DNA from: Breznakiella homolactica
GTDB taxonomy: Bacteria > Spirochaetota > Spirochaetia > Treponematales > Breznakiellaceae
Direction of reading: 5' to 3'
DNA: 64,000 nucleotides
Assembly (NCBI RefSeq): GCF_016616095.2
Contig: NZ_CP067089.2
Location: 2,790,001-2,854,000 of the forward strand
Shown here: piece by piece, positions 8,837 to 17,237 of the stretch
Layout: the number at the start of each line of letters is the position of its first letter
Position numbering within the stretch: the first letter of the stretch is position 1
The notes under the pieces: generated by a model
Told to the model about the DNA's origin: nothing
The model's database searches: none
The model's input: only the letters and a program-made list of their open reading frames with translations
Position numbers and translations under genes: made by a program

Positions 8837-9685
8837 CTATTCTTTGAGGGAACCTTCGCCGAATCCCTTGATGAGCTGTTTATGGAATATGAAATAGAAA
8901 ATGATCATGGGCAGTATACCTATAACCAGGGACGCGTACTGCAGGCCGTATTCGATATTCTGCCTTCCCGCGAACTGGGTAATTGCCACGGGGAGACTCT
9001 TCAGCGCCGTTTTTGTGGTAAAGATAAACACGAACAGGAATTCATTCCAGTGCCGAAGGAACGACAGGATCACCATGGTGGCGATTACCGGAGTCGACAG
9101 AGGAACAATCATCTGCCAGAAAACGTACCGGTATTTGGCGCCGTCGATTTCCGCCGACTCGATCAGGGCGTCGGGAATTCCCCGGACGTAGGAAATGGCG
9201 ATCATGATGGACATGGGCAGGTCAAAGGCAATATAGGGAATAATTACCCCCAGCCGCTTGTTGATAAGTCCCATCCTGACTTCAACGAGAAACAGCGGAA
9301 TGATTACGGCGTGTACCGTAATCATGAGCCCCAGGGAGAATGCCCCGGTAAAAAAGCTCCGGCTTTTAAAGGGGAACTTCGTGATCCCGAACGCGGCGGC
9401 CAGGGCGAGGAACAGGGTCGATATTGTGGCGATGATGGTGTAGATAAAACTGTTCATCAGGGCCGGGCCGAGACCGCCCATGGTCCACGCGCGGAAGTAA
9501 TTGTTGAGGGACGGAGCCTTGGGCAGCGCCAGGGGATACCGGATAATTTCCGCGTGAGGCTTGAGGGACGAGTATCCCAGCCATATCAGCGGAAAAATCG
9601 TCAGAACCGCGAACAGGATCATGATGATATAGGCGCTCGCGCGCCACGATGCCGGCGCCCGGTGCAGTGAAGACATTTCACTCAT
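8837..9685 (-). CDS. Carbohydrate ABC transporter permease (MalG type)
   Basis: Inner-membrane permease of the CUT1 sugar importer class. The 282 aa protein has six predicted hydrophobic segments and the cytoplasmic EAA loop (IESAEIDGAKYRYVFWQMIVPLSTP), where the ATPase docks. Typical MalG-type N-terminus and C-terminal end (LIKGFGEGSLKE) are present. It lies nine bases after the MalF-type gene and belongs to the operon that begins with the ROK regulator or the twin binding proteins. No ATPase gene is present in the cluster. Substrate cannot be deduced. Confidence 0.93.
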   Translation of the reverse strand: MSEMSSLHRAPASWRASAYIIMILFAVLTIFPLIWLGYSSLKPHAEIIRYPLALPKAPSLNNYFRAWTMGGLGPALMNSFIYTIIATISTLFLALAAAFGITKFPFKSRSFFTGAFSLGLMITVHAVIIPLFLVEVRMGLINKRLGVIIPYIAFDLPMSIMIAISYVRGIPDALIESAEIDGAKYRYVFWQMIVPLSTPVIATMVILSFLRHWNEFLFVFIFTTKTALKSLPVAITQFAGRQNIEYGLQYASLVIGILPMIIFYFIFHKQLIKGFGEGSLKE

Positions 9686-9694
9686 GGTTTCCCC

Positions 9695-10576
9695 CTACTC
9701 CACTTTAAACGCCCGGGTGACGGCCCGGGTGAGGCTGATGGAAATTACGATAAAGAGGATGATAATTATGGAAAGGGCGCTCCCGTATCCGTAATTCTGG
9801 TGCACAAAAGTAGTGTTGTACATGTACACGGCGATCACTTCGGTATAGTGGGCGGGACCGCCGCCGGTCATGGAATATATGAGATCGAAGCTTTTAAAAC
9901 TTCCGGAAATGGCGAGGATTGAGTTGATGAAAATTACATACCCGAGCATGGGCATTATGATTTTTACGAAAATCTGGCCTTCCCGGGCACCTTCAAGCTG
10001 GGCCGCTTCGATAACGGAATTGGGAATGCGCTGGAGATTTGCCAGGAATATGACCATGTACAAACTGGTATGCTGCCAGAGCAATACGAACATGATCGGT
10101 ACAATGGCGAGATTCTTGTTTTCAAAAATTGTCATCACGTATTCGCTGTTTCCCGTTATACTTCTGACAATGGCCGGTATGATTCCGACAGGGGAAAATA
10201 CCCGGTTCCAGAGCTGCGCGATGATAACCGAAGAAATAGTTATGGGAAGGAAAATGAGAACCTCAAAAACATTCGCCTGCTTTACCATTTTGCGGTAGAG
10301 CATATACGCCAGGAGCATGCCCAGGGGAATCTGTCCGAAGACGGAGACCAGAACTATCATGATATTATTGCGGAACCCAATGTGAAAAACCGGATCCTTA
10401 AACATCCGTATATAGTTATCCATCCCGACGAACTTCATTTCCCCGTATCCTTTCCACTGGGTAAAGCCAAGGACAAAACTGAAAATAACCGGGAAAATAA
10501 TGACGCTGATGTAAATGATAAAGGCGGGCATAATAAAACTGAAATAGCTTATTTTTTTTGACATATTGTAGCGCAT
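9695..10576 (-). CDS. Carbohydrate ABC transporter permease (MalF type)
   Basis: Partner of the downstream MalG-type permease in a CUT1-like importer. The 293 aa protein has six hydrophobic segments and the EAA loop (VIEAAQLEGAREGQIFVKIIMP). The start at 10576 follows AGGGGGCCCC; ATGs at 10591 and 10564 are in the same frame and also possible. It follows the first binding-protein gene across about 105 bp that contain two strong hairpins, an arrangement known to give higher expression of the binding protein than of the membrane subunits. Confidence 0.93.
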   Translation of the reverse strand: MRYNMSKKISYFSFIMPAFIIYISVIIFPVIFSFVLGFTQWKGYGEMKFVGMDNYIRMFKDPVFHIGFRNNIMIVLVSVFGQIPLGMLLAYMLYRKMVKQANVFEVLIFLPITISSVIIAQLWNRVFSPVGIIPAIVRSITGNSEYVMTIFENKNLAIVPIMFVLLWQHTSLYMVIFLANLQRIPNSVIEAAQLEGAREGQIFVKIIMPMLGYVIFINSILAISGSFKSFDLIYSMTGGGPAHYTEVIAVYMYNTTFVHQNYGYGSALSIIIILFIVISISLTRAVTRAFKVE

Positions 10577-10596
10577 GGGGCCCCCTTGCATACAGG

Positions 10597-10675
10597 ATCC
10601 CCCTTCCGGGGGGTGCCGGCCGGGGCGCCTGCTTTACGGACATCCCGGCCTACAGCCGGGAAACCCCCGGCTGTA
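10597..10675 (-). promoter_or_regulatory. Two intercistronic hairpins after binding-protein gene
   Basis: The spacer between the proximal binding-protein gene and the permeases holds a perfect 10-bp stem with a 5-base loop (TACAGCCGGG and CCCGGCTGTA, 10651-10675) and a second C5/G5-type hairpin (10597-10614). Neither has a U tract. By analogy with malE-malF-type spacers they would protect the upstream mRNA from 3' exonucleases and lower permease expression. Confidence 0.6.
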
Positions 10676-10681
10676 TAGTGC

Positions 10682-11989
10682 TTATTTCTTTCTGTTGGAG
10701 TCGTTGGCAGCTACCCAGGTTTCATATTCTGAAGCGAGCTGTGCGGGGGTTTTGGCGCCCATCATGACAGCCTGGATTCCGGGATTCAGTATATTGTTCA
10801 CCCCTTCTCCGTCCATCTTGGCGTCAATGACATAGCCCATGGACTGGGAGTTGATGAGGTCAATGTACTGCCGGTTAAGCGTGTCCAGATTGTACTTGGA
10901 GTAATCCAGCTTGTAGGTCGGAACCGTTCCGTGCTGCATCAGGATATCAGAACCTTCAAAACCGTAGATGAAGCTCAGGAATTTCCAGGCGGCATCGGCT
11001 TTGGGGCCGGAAAGATTTTTATTCATAGCCAGGGCTTCTCCGAGGGTCGCGGCGCTGGAGCCGTGCACCACTTCGCCGGGAACAGCGGGGAACGCGATTG
11101 CCTGATAAGCGGCGAATTCCGCGGGAGTCGCGGCGCCCTTGAGGGCGGAGATCCGCCAGCCCGCGTCAAGCAGATACACGGATTTGCCCTGGACGAAATC
11201 GCCCCATGCTTCGGGACCTTCCAGCTGGTTGACACCCGCGGGGAAGAGCCGTTCGTCCACCATGCGCTTGATTACGGCAATGGCGTCCACAAAGGGCTTG
11301 TCCGTAAATTTCGCCTGACCGCTCATGGCTTTGTCAAACCAGGCGGTACCGCCCATGCGGTCCGTCAGCATGGAAAGCAGGAATGACTGAGCCTGCCACT
11401 GGCCTTTATTCGCGAACATCAGCGGGGTGTATCCCGCGGCGCGGATAGCCGGAACCTGAGCGATCATTTCATCCAGGGTCTTGGGCATGGACAATCCCAG
11501 TTCCTTCTGGAGTCTGGTATTGACGTAGACCACGGTACAGACCGCCATGTTGGGGGAAATAATATAGATTTCCCCGTTGGGGCCCTGGGGCTGCCAGATA
11601 GCTTCATTATAATGAGACTTGAAATCGTCGGTCAGGTAGGACCGGAGATCCTTAACCATTCCCCGCTCGAGAATATAATTTGACCGCGCGCCGGCGTAGC
11701 AGGTGAAGAGATCCGGGATATCGTTGGCAGCGGCCATGGCTTGGAATTTGTCATGGAACTGTTCGCCCGAAACATATTCAAACTCGAGTTTGATATTGGG
11801 ATATTTTGCCGCGAATGCCTCCAGGGTCTTCGGCCAGTAGATGTACTGAGGATTGGCAAGATCAATCTGCATGTACACCGACAGGGTTACCGACCCGTCC
11901 GCGCTTACGCCGTCGTCGCTTTTCCCGCCGGCAAACACAGCTGCCATCATTGCTACCAGCAGCAATGATGTTAAGAACAATTTTTTCAT
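10682..11989 (-). CDS. Extracellular sugar-binding protein, copy 1
   Basis: Solute-binding component of the ABC importer, family 1 (MalE-like). The 435 aa precursor has a signal peptide ending near VFAGGKSDD without a lipobox cysteine, a pattern seen in treponemal binding proteins. The mature part carries the clamshell family hallmarks (EAFAAKYPNIKLEF, NTRLQKELGL, LMFANKGQW, FLSFIYGFEGSD). It has a clear GGAGG ribosome-binding site (GTAGCCTCCTGTT complement) before the ATG at 11989. It is a recent-looking tandem duplicate of the gene at 12040-13347; by eye roughly three quarters of residues match. Confidence 0.95.
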   Translation of the reverse strand: MKKLFLTSLLLVAMMAAVFAGGKSDDGVSADGSVTLSVYMQIDLANPQYIYWPKTLEAFAAKYPNIKLEFEYVSGEQFHDKFQAMAAANDIPDLFTCYAGARSNYILERGMVKDLRSYLTDDFKSHYNEAIWQPQGPNGEIYIISPNMAVCTVVYVNTRLQKELGLSMPKTLDEMIAQVPAIRAAGYTPLMFANKGQWQAQSFLLSMLTDRMGGTAWFDKAMSGQAKFTDKPFVDAIAVIKRMVDERLFPAGVNQLEGPEAWGDFVQGKSVYLLDAGWRISALKGAATPAEFAAYQAIAFPAVPGEVVHGSSAATLGEALAMNKNLSGPKADAAWKFLSFIYGFEGSDILMQHGTVPTYKLDYSKYNLDTLNRQYIDLINSQSMGYVIDAKMDGEGVNNILNPGIQAVMMGAKTPAQLASEYETWVAANDSNRKK

Positions 11990-12039
11990 AGTAGCCTCCT
12001 GTTTATATAAACCCCGGCCAGGCGGGGCACTTATTACTA

Positions 12040-13347
12040 TTACCGCTTTCTGTTGGTGTCGTTAGCCGCGACCCAGGCTTCATATTCCGCGGCGAGCTGT
12101 GCGGGGGTCTTGGCGCCCATCATAACCGCCTGAATGCCGGGGTTGAGGACCCGGTTAACGCCCTCTCCGTTCATCTTGGCGTCGATAACGTATCCCATGG
12201 GCTGGTCTTCGATGAGGCCAATGTACTGCCGGTTGAGCGTATCAAGGTTGTATTTTGAATAATCAAGCTTATACGTGGATACGTTGCCGTGCTTCACAAA
12301 GATATCCGCGCCCACGGGGCCGTAAATAAAGCTGAGGAATTTCCACGCGGCTTCCGCTTTCGCGCCGCTCAGATTTTTATTCATGGCCAGGGCCTGCCCA
12401 AGAGTTGCCGCGCTGGACCCCTTGATTATTTCTCCGGGAACCGCGGGGAACGCCATTACTTCGTACTGCGCGAAATCAGCGGGATCAGCGGCATTCTGGA
12501 TAGCGCCGATGCGGTAGCCGGCTTCCAGCAGATACACCGCGTTGCCCCGCACAAATTCACCCCAGCCTTCGTGACCTTCCATCTGGTTGACACCCGCGGG
12601 GAAGAGCCGTTCATCCACCATACGTTTTACAATCGCCAGGGCATCCACAAAGGGCTTATCCGTGAATTTCGCCTCGCCGGTCATGGCCTTGTCGAACCAG
12701 GCGGTTCCGCCCATACGGTGGACCAGCATGGAAAGCAGGAAGGATGACGCCTGCCATTGCCCTTTGTTCGCGAACATCAGCGGGGTGTATCCCGCGGCCC
12801 GGATGGCCGGAACCTGGGCGATCATTTCTTCCAGGGTTACTGCCTTGGTAAGGTTCAGTTCCCGGAGCAGCTTAGTGTTGATATACACTTCGGTGCACAC
12901 CGCCATATTGGGCGAGATAATGTAAATCTCGCCGTTGGGGCCCTGGGGCTGCCAGAGGGCGGCATTGTAGTTTGCTTTAAACGCGTCGGTCAAATACGGC
13001 CGGAGATCCTTGACGGCGCCGCGGTCCAGAATATAGTTTGACCGTGCCCCGGCGTAGCAGGTAAAAACATCGGGAATCGCGCCGGCCGCGGCCATGGTCT
13101 GGAATTTATCATGGAACTGCTCATCCGCGACGTATTCAAAATCAAGTTTAATTTCCGGATGCTGCGCCTCAAAGGCGGCTACGGTCTCGGGCCAGTACGC
13201 GTACCGGGGATCCGCGAGATCAAGCTGCATGTATACCGACAGGGTGACCGGACCTCCCGCCGCGGTTCCATCGTCACTTTTGCCTCCAGCAAAAACTGAA
13301 ATTACTGCGGCAGCGGCCAATACCGCCAGCAACATTCTCTTTTTCAT
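12040..13347 (-). CDS. Extracellular sugar-binding protein, copy 2
   Basis: Paralogue of the next gene in the operon, also 435 aa, and very similar over its whole length including the signal-peptide junction FAGGKSDDG and the C-terminal WVAANDTNRKR. The start at 13347 is fixed by AGGAGG seven bases upstream. Differences cluster in surface segments and around the mid-domain (for example YRIGAIQNAADPADF against WRISALKGAATPAEF), so the two copies could bind related but distinct sugars. It is the first transporter gene after the ROK regulator. Confidence 0.95.
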   Translation of the reverse strand: MKKRMLLAVLAAAAVISVFAGGKSDDGTAAGGPVTLSVYMQLDLADPRYAYWPETVAAFEAQHPEIKLDFEYVADEQFHDKFQTMAAAGAIPDVFTCYAGARSNYILDRGAVKDLRPYLTDAFKANYNAALWQPQGPNGEIYIISPNMAVCTEVYINTKLLRELNLTKAVTLEEMIAQVPAIRAAGYTPLMFANKGQWQASSFLLSMLVHRMGGTAWFDKAMTGEAKFTDKPFVDALAIVKRMVDERLFPAGVNQMEGHEGWGEFVRGNAVYLLEAGYRIGAIQNAADPADFAQYEVMAFPAVPGEIIKGSSAATLGQALAMNKNLSGAKAEAAWKFLSFIYGPVGADIFVKHGNVSTYKLDYSKYNLDTLNRQYIGLIEDQPMGYVIDAKMNGEGVNRVLNPGIQAVMMGAKTPAQLAAEYEAWVAANDTNRKR

Positions 13348-13396
13348 AACCACCTCCTGCAATATAAAAATCCCGCCAGGCAGAATTTCCCCAAAA

Positions 13397-14617
13397 TTAT
13401 TTGACCACCAGCCCGTGAAAAAACCGTTCAGTTACGGCGATACAGGCCCCCATGGCTGGGGCAGCCTTTCCCAGGGTAGAAACCCTGATTTCACATTCCG
13501 GCGACTTGGTCATAACCCGGTCGGCAACTTCTGTTTTTAACCGCTCAAAAAGCGGCGGCGATACATTGAGGACATCACTGTTTATAATTACCACCGCCGG
13601 CGAGAACGCGTTGATGAGGCTCACAACCCCGGTGGTTAAATATTCGATAAAATCAAAAAATATATCCCGGCTCCACCCCGGGATTTCCCGGGCGAGATCA
13701 AGCAGGGCGGCGAGGCTGGGCAGCTTGCCGTCCCCGGCTTTCGCAAGATTCTGCCGCAAAGCCATTTCGGTTCCGAATAAGTCCCAGCATCCGATATTGC
13801 CGCAGGGACAGCGGGGGCCGTTGTGCATGATCGTCATGTGCCCGACTTCACCGAATTTCCCGTTGTGGCCGTATTGAACTGTGCCGTTAAAATACGCCCC
13901 GGAGCCGATACCTTCATCGATGAGCACGCAGATAAGGTCGTCCGCGTCGGGAGCGTAGAGCTCCCGTTCCGCTATAGTAGCCAGGGTGGAGTCGTTTCCG
14001 ATGTGGAGGATTCCCCCGAATTTTCCGGCTACCGCGTCCTTGAGGGAAACATCCCGCCAGTTAAGTTTTGCGGAACGGACCACATGGTCGTTGTTCCGGG
14101 CGACAACACCGGGGACCGCGATACCGAGTCCGAATAACCCGAACCGGGACTCTCCGATTTTCTTTTCCGCGGACTTAATAACCCTGCCTATGTGGCGGAT
14201 TACCGTACCGGGACTGCTGTCTTTGATTTCCTGCAGTTCATCCAGGATTATTTTCCCGGATAAATTCATTGAAATAATATGAAGGGATTCGGAATTAATG
14301 GATATACCCAGTGCGTATCCCGCGTTCCCGTCTATTTCAAGCATCACCGGTTTTCGGCCAAGATCGGACACGCCGGTGCCGGTTTCCCGGGCGACACCCA
14401 TTTCTATCAGTTCCGCTACCTGGGATGAAACGGTCGCCTTATTGAGGCCGCTTTTTTTCGCCAGGGCGGCCCGGGAAATTTCACCTTCCCTTCGGAGCAG
14501 GTCCAGGAGAATGCCGCGGTTCACGGCCTTGCTGAGGCTTTTGTCTCCGGTCATCCCCTCCACGTAGGGAGGCAGTCCAATATCGATCATCCGCCGTTTC
14601 CTGGTTTTCCTTGACAT
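13397..14617 (-). CDS. ROK family transcriptional regulator
   Basis: NagC/XylR-type regulator that binds DNA through an N-terminal winged HTH and senses a sugar or sugar phosphate through a ROK domain. In the 406 aa protein the HTH is at about residues 30-80 (GEISRAALAKKSGLNKATVSSQVAELIEMG). The ROK part shows VLIDEGIGSGAYFNG, a G-rich nucleotide/sugar site, and the zinc motif GPRCPCGNIGCWD (CxCGxxGCxE with the last residue Asp). It stands at the head of the ABC cluster and divergent from the CBM9-like gene, so it probably represses both. TATACT lies 12 bases before the ATG and no ribosome-binding site is visible. Confidence 0.93.
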   Translation of the reverse strand: MSRKTRKRRMIDIGLPPYVEGMTGDKSLSKAVNRGILLDLLRREGEISRAALAKKSGLNKATVSSQVAELIEMGVARETGTGVSDLGRKPVMLEIDGNAGYALGISINSESLHIISMNLSGKIILDELQEIKDSSPGTVIRHIGRVIKSAEKKIGESRFGLFGLGIAVPGVVARNNDHVVRSAKLNWRDVSLKDAVAGKFGGILHIGNDSTLATIAERELYAPDADDLICVLIDEGIGSGAYFNGTVQYGHNGKFGEVGHMTIMHNGPRCPCGNIGCWDLFGTEMALRQNLAKAGDGKLPSLAALLDLAREIPGWSRDIFFDFIEYLTTGVVSLINAFSPAVVIINSDVLNVSPPLFERLKTEVADRVMTKSPECEIRVSTLGKAAPAMGACIAVTERFFHGLVVK

Positions 14618-14783
14618 TAGGATATCACAAGTATATCATATTAGTATGATTAGTCAACAAACTATTTCAAAAAATATTTTTCAAACTATAATACAAAAAA
14701 ATGTTATACAGTACCGGAGGAACAACTTCTCCCTGCGGCGGTTATGGTATATACTGCGGCAGGCAGACTAAAGGAGTAAAAAG
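14618..14783. promoter_or_regulatory. Divergent promoter region with palindromic operator
   Basis: This AT-rich gap serves the ROK gene leftward and the CBM9-like gene rightward. Leftward, TTGACT, a 16-bp spacer and TATACT form a good promoter. The spacer contains ATCATA-TTAG-TATGAT (14635-14650), a perfect 6-bp inverted repeat well placed for autorepression by the ROK protein. Rightward, TTTCAA and TATAAT (16-bp spacing) lie upstream of 14690. Confidence 0.65.
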
Positions 14784-15614
14784 ATGAGCAATGATCTGTA
14801 CAGGGGAATTTCGGAAGACCGCCTCGCCCATTATACCTGCTGCAGGACCAGCGGGCCCATAACCATCGACGGCGACCTGGAAAAACCCGTGTGGAAAAAC
14901 GCGCAGAAATCCCGAAGGTTTGTCGACCTCGTAAGCGGAGAGCCGGGCTTTCTCGACACACGGATCGCCACCCTCTGGGACGATAAAAACCTGTACGTCG
15001 CGTTCTGGCTGGATGAACCCTTTCTCAGGGCATCCCAGACCGAACGGGATTCATTCATTTGGTTTGACAATGATATTGAGGTTTTCTTTGACGGTGAGGA
15101 CTGCTATTACGAATTCGAAGTAAATACCTACAATACAATATACGAAGTGTTTTTCATTTACCAGGACGCCCTGAAAAAAGGCGGCCGTTTCGATACCCCC
15201 GAATTCGATCTCTATAACCGGAATGTTGACATACTGTGCGGCTTCCAGGACGCGTCCCGCATCGGAAAGCACCCCCGGGGAAAACGGTGGGCTTTTATGG
15301 ATTACGATTTCCCGGGACTCAAATCCGCGGTTAAAACCTACGGCACCATGAATGATTCTTCCGATATAGACAAAGGCTGGACCGTGGAAATTGCTTTCCC
15401 CTGGGAAGGGATTCAGAAGATGTACGCTACCCGGAGTTTCCCGCCCAAGGAAGGGGATACCCTCCGGGCCGCGTTCTTCCGGTTCGAAGCCCTGCAGTAC
15501 CACGGCAAAACCGTCGATCCCAGCGTCGCCTGGTCGCTCAATGAGCACGGAGTGTACGACTCGCATATCCCCGAAAGTTTTTCGTATCTCCATTTTACAG
15601 AAAAAACTTCCTGA
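14784..15614 (+). CDS. Carbohydrate-binding family 9-like (DOMON-type) protein
   Basis: The 276 aa protein resembles the CBM9-like/DOMON fold found in sugar- and heme-binding modules: PITIDGDLEKPVWKNA near residue 30, RIATLWDDKNLYVAFWLDEP near 65-84 and FDNDIEVFFDGEDCYYEFEVN near 96-116. There is no signal peptide, so it would act in the cytoplasm. AAGGAG eight bases upstream supports the ATG at 14784. It is divergent from the ROK-ABC cluster and shares its control region, which suggests a role with the same carbohydrate. A catalytic function is not evident. Confidence 0.85.
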   Translation: MSNDLYRGISEDRLAHYTCCRTSGPITIDGDLEKPVWKNAQKSRRFVDLVSGEPGFLDTRIATLWDDKNLYVAFWLDEPFLRASQTERDSFIWFDNDIEVFFDGEDCYYEFEVNTYNTIYEVFFIYQDALKKGGRFDTPEFDLYNRNVDILCGFQDASRIGKHPRGKRWAFMDYDFPGLKSAVKTYGTMNDSSDIDKGWTVEIAFPWEGIQKMYATRSFPPKEGDTLRAAFFRFEALQYHGKTVDPSVAWSLNEHGVYDSHIPESFSYLHFTEKTS

Positions 15615-15617
15615 TGC

Positions 15618-15825
15618 GGGGGAGCACCGGGTCTTTCAAACCGGAAAGCACCCGTGTGCAGCGGTTCTGCGACACCCGGCGTTATCGGTACGGACGGGGC
15701 TTTCCGGCCTAACCGGCTCGGTACTGCCCTTAGAAGAGGGCTGCTCCCCCTCGCTGCAGACTTACCGCTATAAGCGGCAAGTCTTACGCTACCCCCTCTT
15801 CAGGGTCCTGGGTTCTGCTGGTTAT
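15618..15825. repeat. Nested palindromic element PE1
   Basis: An outer stem GGGGGAGC (15618-15625) / GCTCCCCC (15743-15750) encloses an inner inverted pair CCGGAAAGCACCCGT / ACGGGGCTTTCCGG and the motif GGCGTTATCGGTACG. To the right is a tail hairpin with 12-base arms and one mismatch (AGACTTACCGCT / AGCGGCAAGTCT) followed by ACGCTACCCCC. The same outer, inner and tail modules recur in PE2 and PE7 with different stem sequences. No gene lies in 15615-15952. Confidence 0.8.
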
Positions 15826-15910
15826 CCGTAAAGGGGCTCCGTGACCGGGCCCGCAGAACCGGCAAATACGGGCGCTTTCTGCCCGCAGAGTCTCTGCAAT
15901 ACCCATACTC

Positions 15911-15939
15911 TTGACATCAAAACCGGAATCAGATATCGT
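15911..15939 (+). promoter_or_regulatory. tRNA cluster promoter
   Basis: TTGACA, a 17-bp spacer and TATCGT lie 13 bases before the first tRNA-Ser. The -35 is a perfect consensus match, as expected for a stable-RNA promoter. Confidence 0.7.
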
Positions 15940-15952
15940 AAAGAGCCATTCT

Positions 15953-16037
<85 letters not shown>

Positions 16038-16098
16038 CTTTTGCCGTCACGTTGCGGGTGTTTCTTTTTTTGGTGAATGGGTAAAAACCCAAAAGGCG

Positions 16099-16226
16099 GG
16101 GATTCGAACCGAAACCTTCGCCGACCAAAGGGAGGAAAAGGCGGCAGGAAGCCGCCGGAAGAAGGTGTAGGCGGGTCGGAGGCGCAAACAGGATGTTTGC
16201 GGCGGAGACCGAATCCCCCTGCTCCG
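16099..16226 (+). repeat. tRNA-linked structured repeat TRE1
   Basis: The element opens with GGGATTCGAACC, the reverse complement of the tRNA T arm, and ends with CCGAATCCCCCTGCTCCG, a copy of the tRNA-Ser 3' end. The two ends pair (GGGGATTCG / CGAATCCCC). Inside are a GCGGC..GCCGC hairpin and GCAAAC/GTTTGC. The 20 bases after the tRNA (cttttgccgtcacgttgcgg) are also repeated after the element, at about 16227-16246 with two changes, so the whole unit looks like a duplication or insertion at the tRNA 3' end. Confidence 0.75.
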
Positions 16227-16280
16227 CTTTTACCGTCACGTTACGGATTACGGATGCCAAACATCCAGATGGAAACTCTT

Positions 16281-16368
16281 GGAGCGGTGCGAGAGCGGCT
16301 GAATCGGGCTCCCTGCTAAGGAGTTGTGCCCCGAAAGGGTACCGGGGGTTCGAATCCCCCCTGCTCCG
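16281..16368 (+). tRNA. tRNA-Ser (anticodon GCT)
   Basis: The acceptor is GGAGCGG / CTGCTCC with discriminator G. The anticodon loop is CTGCTAA (GCT), reading AGC/AGU codons. A long variable arm (GTGCCCCGAAAGGGTAC) is present. The 3' end is identical to that of the TGA serine tRNA. Confidence 0.95.
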
Positions 16369-16424
16369 TACGGTTATTGCAGTTTTTTCTTACTTCTGTG
16401 TTAAAGCTTTTGCTTAAAGGCGGG

Positions 16425-16615
16425 GATTCGAAACGGAGCCTTCGCCGACCGGAGGGAGGAAGAGACGGCAGGACATCGAAAGCCGCCGCAAGGCGGCGTA
16501 GGATATAATTCCTATCGATGCCAACCCATAGGGTTGATGCCGTCGAAAGAAGGCGTAGGCGGGTTTTTGGAGCAAACAGGATGTTTGCGGAAAAAACCGA
16601 ATCCCCCCTGCTCCG
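16425..16615 (+). repeat. tRNA-linked structured repeat TRE2 (expanded copy)
   Basis: It has the same boundaries as TRE1 (GGGGATTCG at the left, CGAATCCCC plus the tRNA 3' end at the right) and the same GCCTTCGCCGACC block, but is 60 bp longer. The central hairpin has been replaced by a branched set: GACGGC/GCCGTC, CATCG/CGATG, GCCGCC/GGCGGC, GGATATAATTCC and AACCCATAGGGTT. Next to the conserved GCAAAC/GTTTGC hairpin, the GGTC/GACC stem of the other copies is replaced by GGTTTTT/AAAAACC. The changes preserve pairing. Confidence 0.75.
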
Positions 16616-16649
16616 TAATGCTGTACCATGGGTATAGCATTTGTCTAAT

Positions 16650-16723
16650 GAGGTTGTAGCTCAGCTGGATAGAGCATCAGATTGCGGATCTGAAGGTCGG
16701 AGGTTCGAATCCTCTCAGCCTCA
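16650..16723 (+). tRNA. tRNA-Arg (anticodon GCG)
   Basis: This is a 74-base class I tRNA with acceptor GAGGTTG / CAGCCTC and discriminator A. The anticodon stem is TCAGA/TCTGA with loop TTGCGGA (GCG, reading CGC and, by wobble, CGU). Many bacteria use ACG (inosine) for this box, so GCG is worth noting. It interrupts a run of serine tRNAs. Confidence 0.93.
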
Positions 16724-16772
16724 AGCTGTTATCATCAATAAGGGGCAGGGAAACCGGCCTTTTATCGATATT

Positions 16773-16859
16773 GGAGAGATGCGAGAGCGGTTGAATCGGG
16801 CGGTCTCGAAAACCGTTGAGCCCGCGAGGGCTCCGAGGGTTCGAATCCCTCTCTCTCCG
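16773..16859 (+). tRNA. tRNA-Ser (anticodon CGA)
   Basis: The acceptor is GGAGAGA / TCTCTCC with discriminator G. The anticodon loop CTCGAAA gives CGA, reading UCG. The long variable arm is GAGCCCGCGAGGGCTC. The sequence just after it (GGAAGGCAACCATTGCCG) recurs after both TRE3 and TRE4. Confidence 0.95.
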
Positions 16860-16924
16860 GAAGGCAACCATTGCCGTATATTTCTTTCAGCGGGAGTAAG
16901 GATTTAAAGAGCCTTACAGGTGGG

Positions 16925-17049
16925 GATTCGAAACGAGCCTTCGCCGACCAAAGGGAGGAAGAGGCGGCAGGATGCCGCCGGAAGAAGGCGAGACGGGTCG
17001 GAGGCGCAAACACGAAGTTTGCGACGAAGACCGAATCCCTCTCTCTCCG
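16925..17049 (+). repeat. tRNA-linked structured repeat TRE3
   Basis: GATTCG (16925-16930) pairs with CGAATC (17032-17037). Inside are GCCTTC/GAAGGC closing a GGCGGC-AGGAT-GCCGCC hairpin, and GGTC/GACC closing GCGCAAAC/GTTTGCG. The right end copies the 3' end of the CGA serine tRNA plus GGAAGGCAACCATTGCCG. It is the first of two tandem units with a period of about 190 bp. Confidence 0.78.
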
Positions 17050-17112
17050 GAAGGCAACCATTGCCGTGTATTTCTTCTTTGGGAGTAAGGACATAAAAAG
17101 CCTTACCGGCGG

Positions 17113-17237
17113 GATTCGAAACGAGCCTTCGCCGACCAAAGGGAGGAAGAGGCGGCGGGATGCCGCCGGAAGAAGGCGAGACGGGTCGGAGGCGCAAACA
17201 CGAAGTTTGCGACGAAGACCGAATCCCTCTCTCTCCG
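17113..17237 (+). repeat. tRNA-linked structured repeat TRE4
   Basis: This is a near-perfect tandem copy of TRE3 (period 188-190 bp), including the tRNA-Ser 3' end and the downstream GGAAGGCAACCATTGCCG. The linker between the two contains a small hairpin, GTAAGG..CCTTAC, that resembles a terminator stem without a U tract. The next true tRNA starts 33 bases later. Confidence 0.78.
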
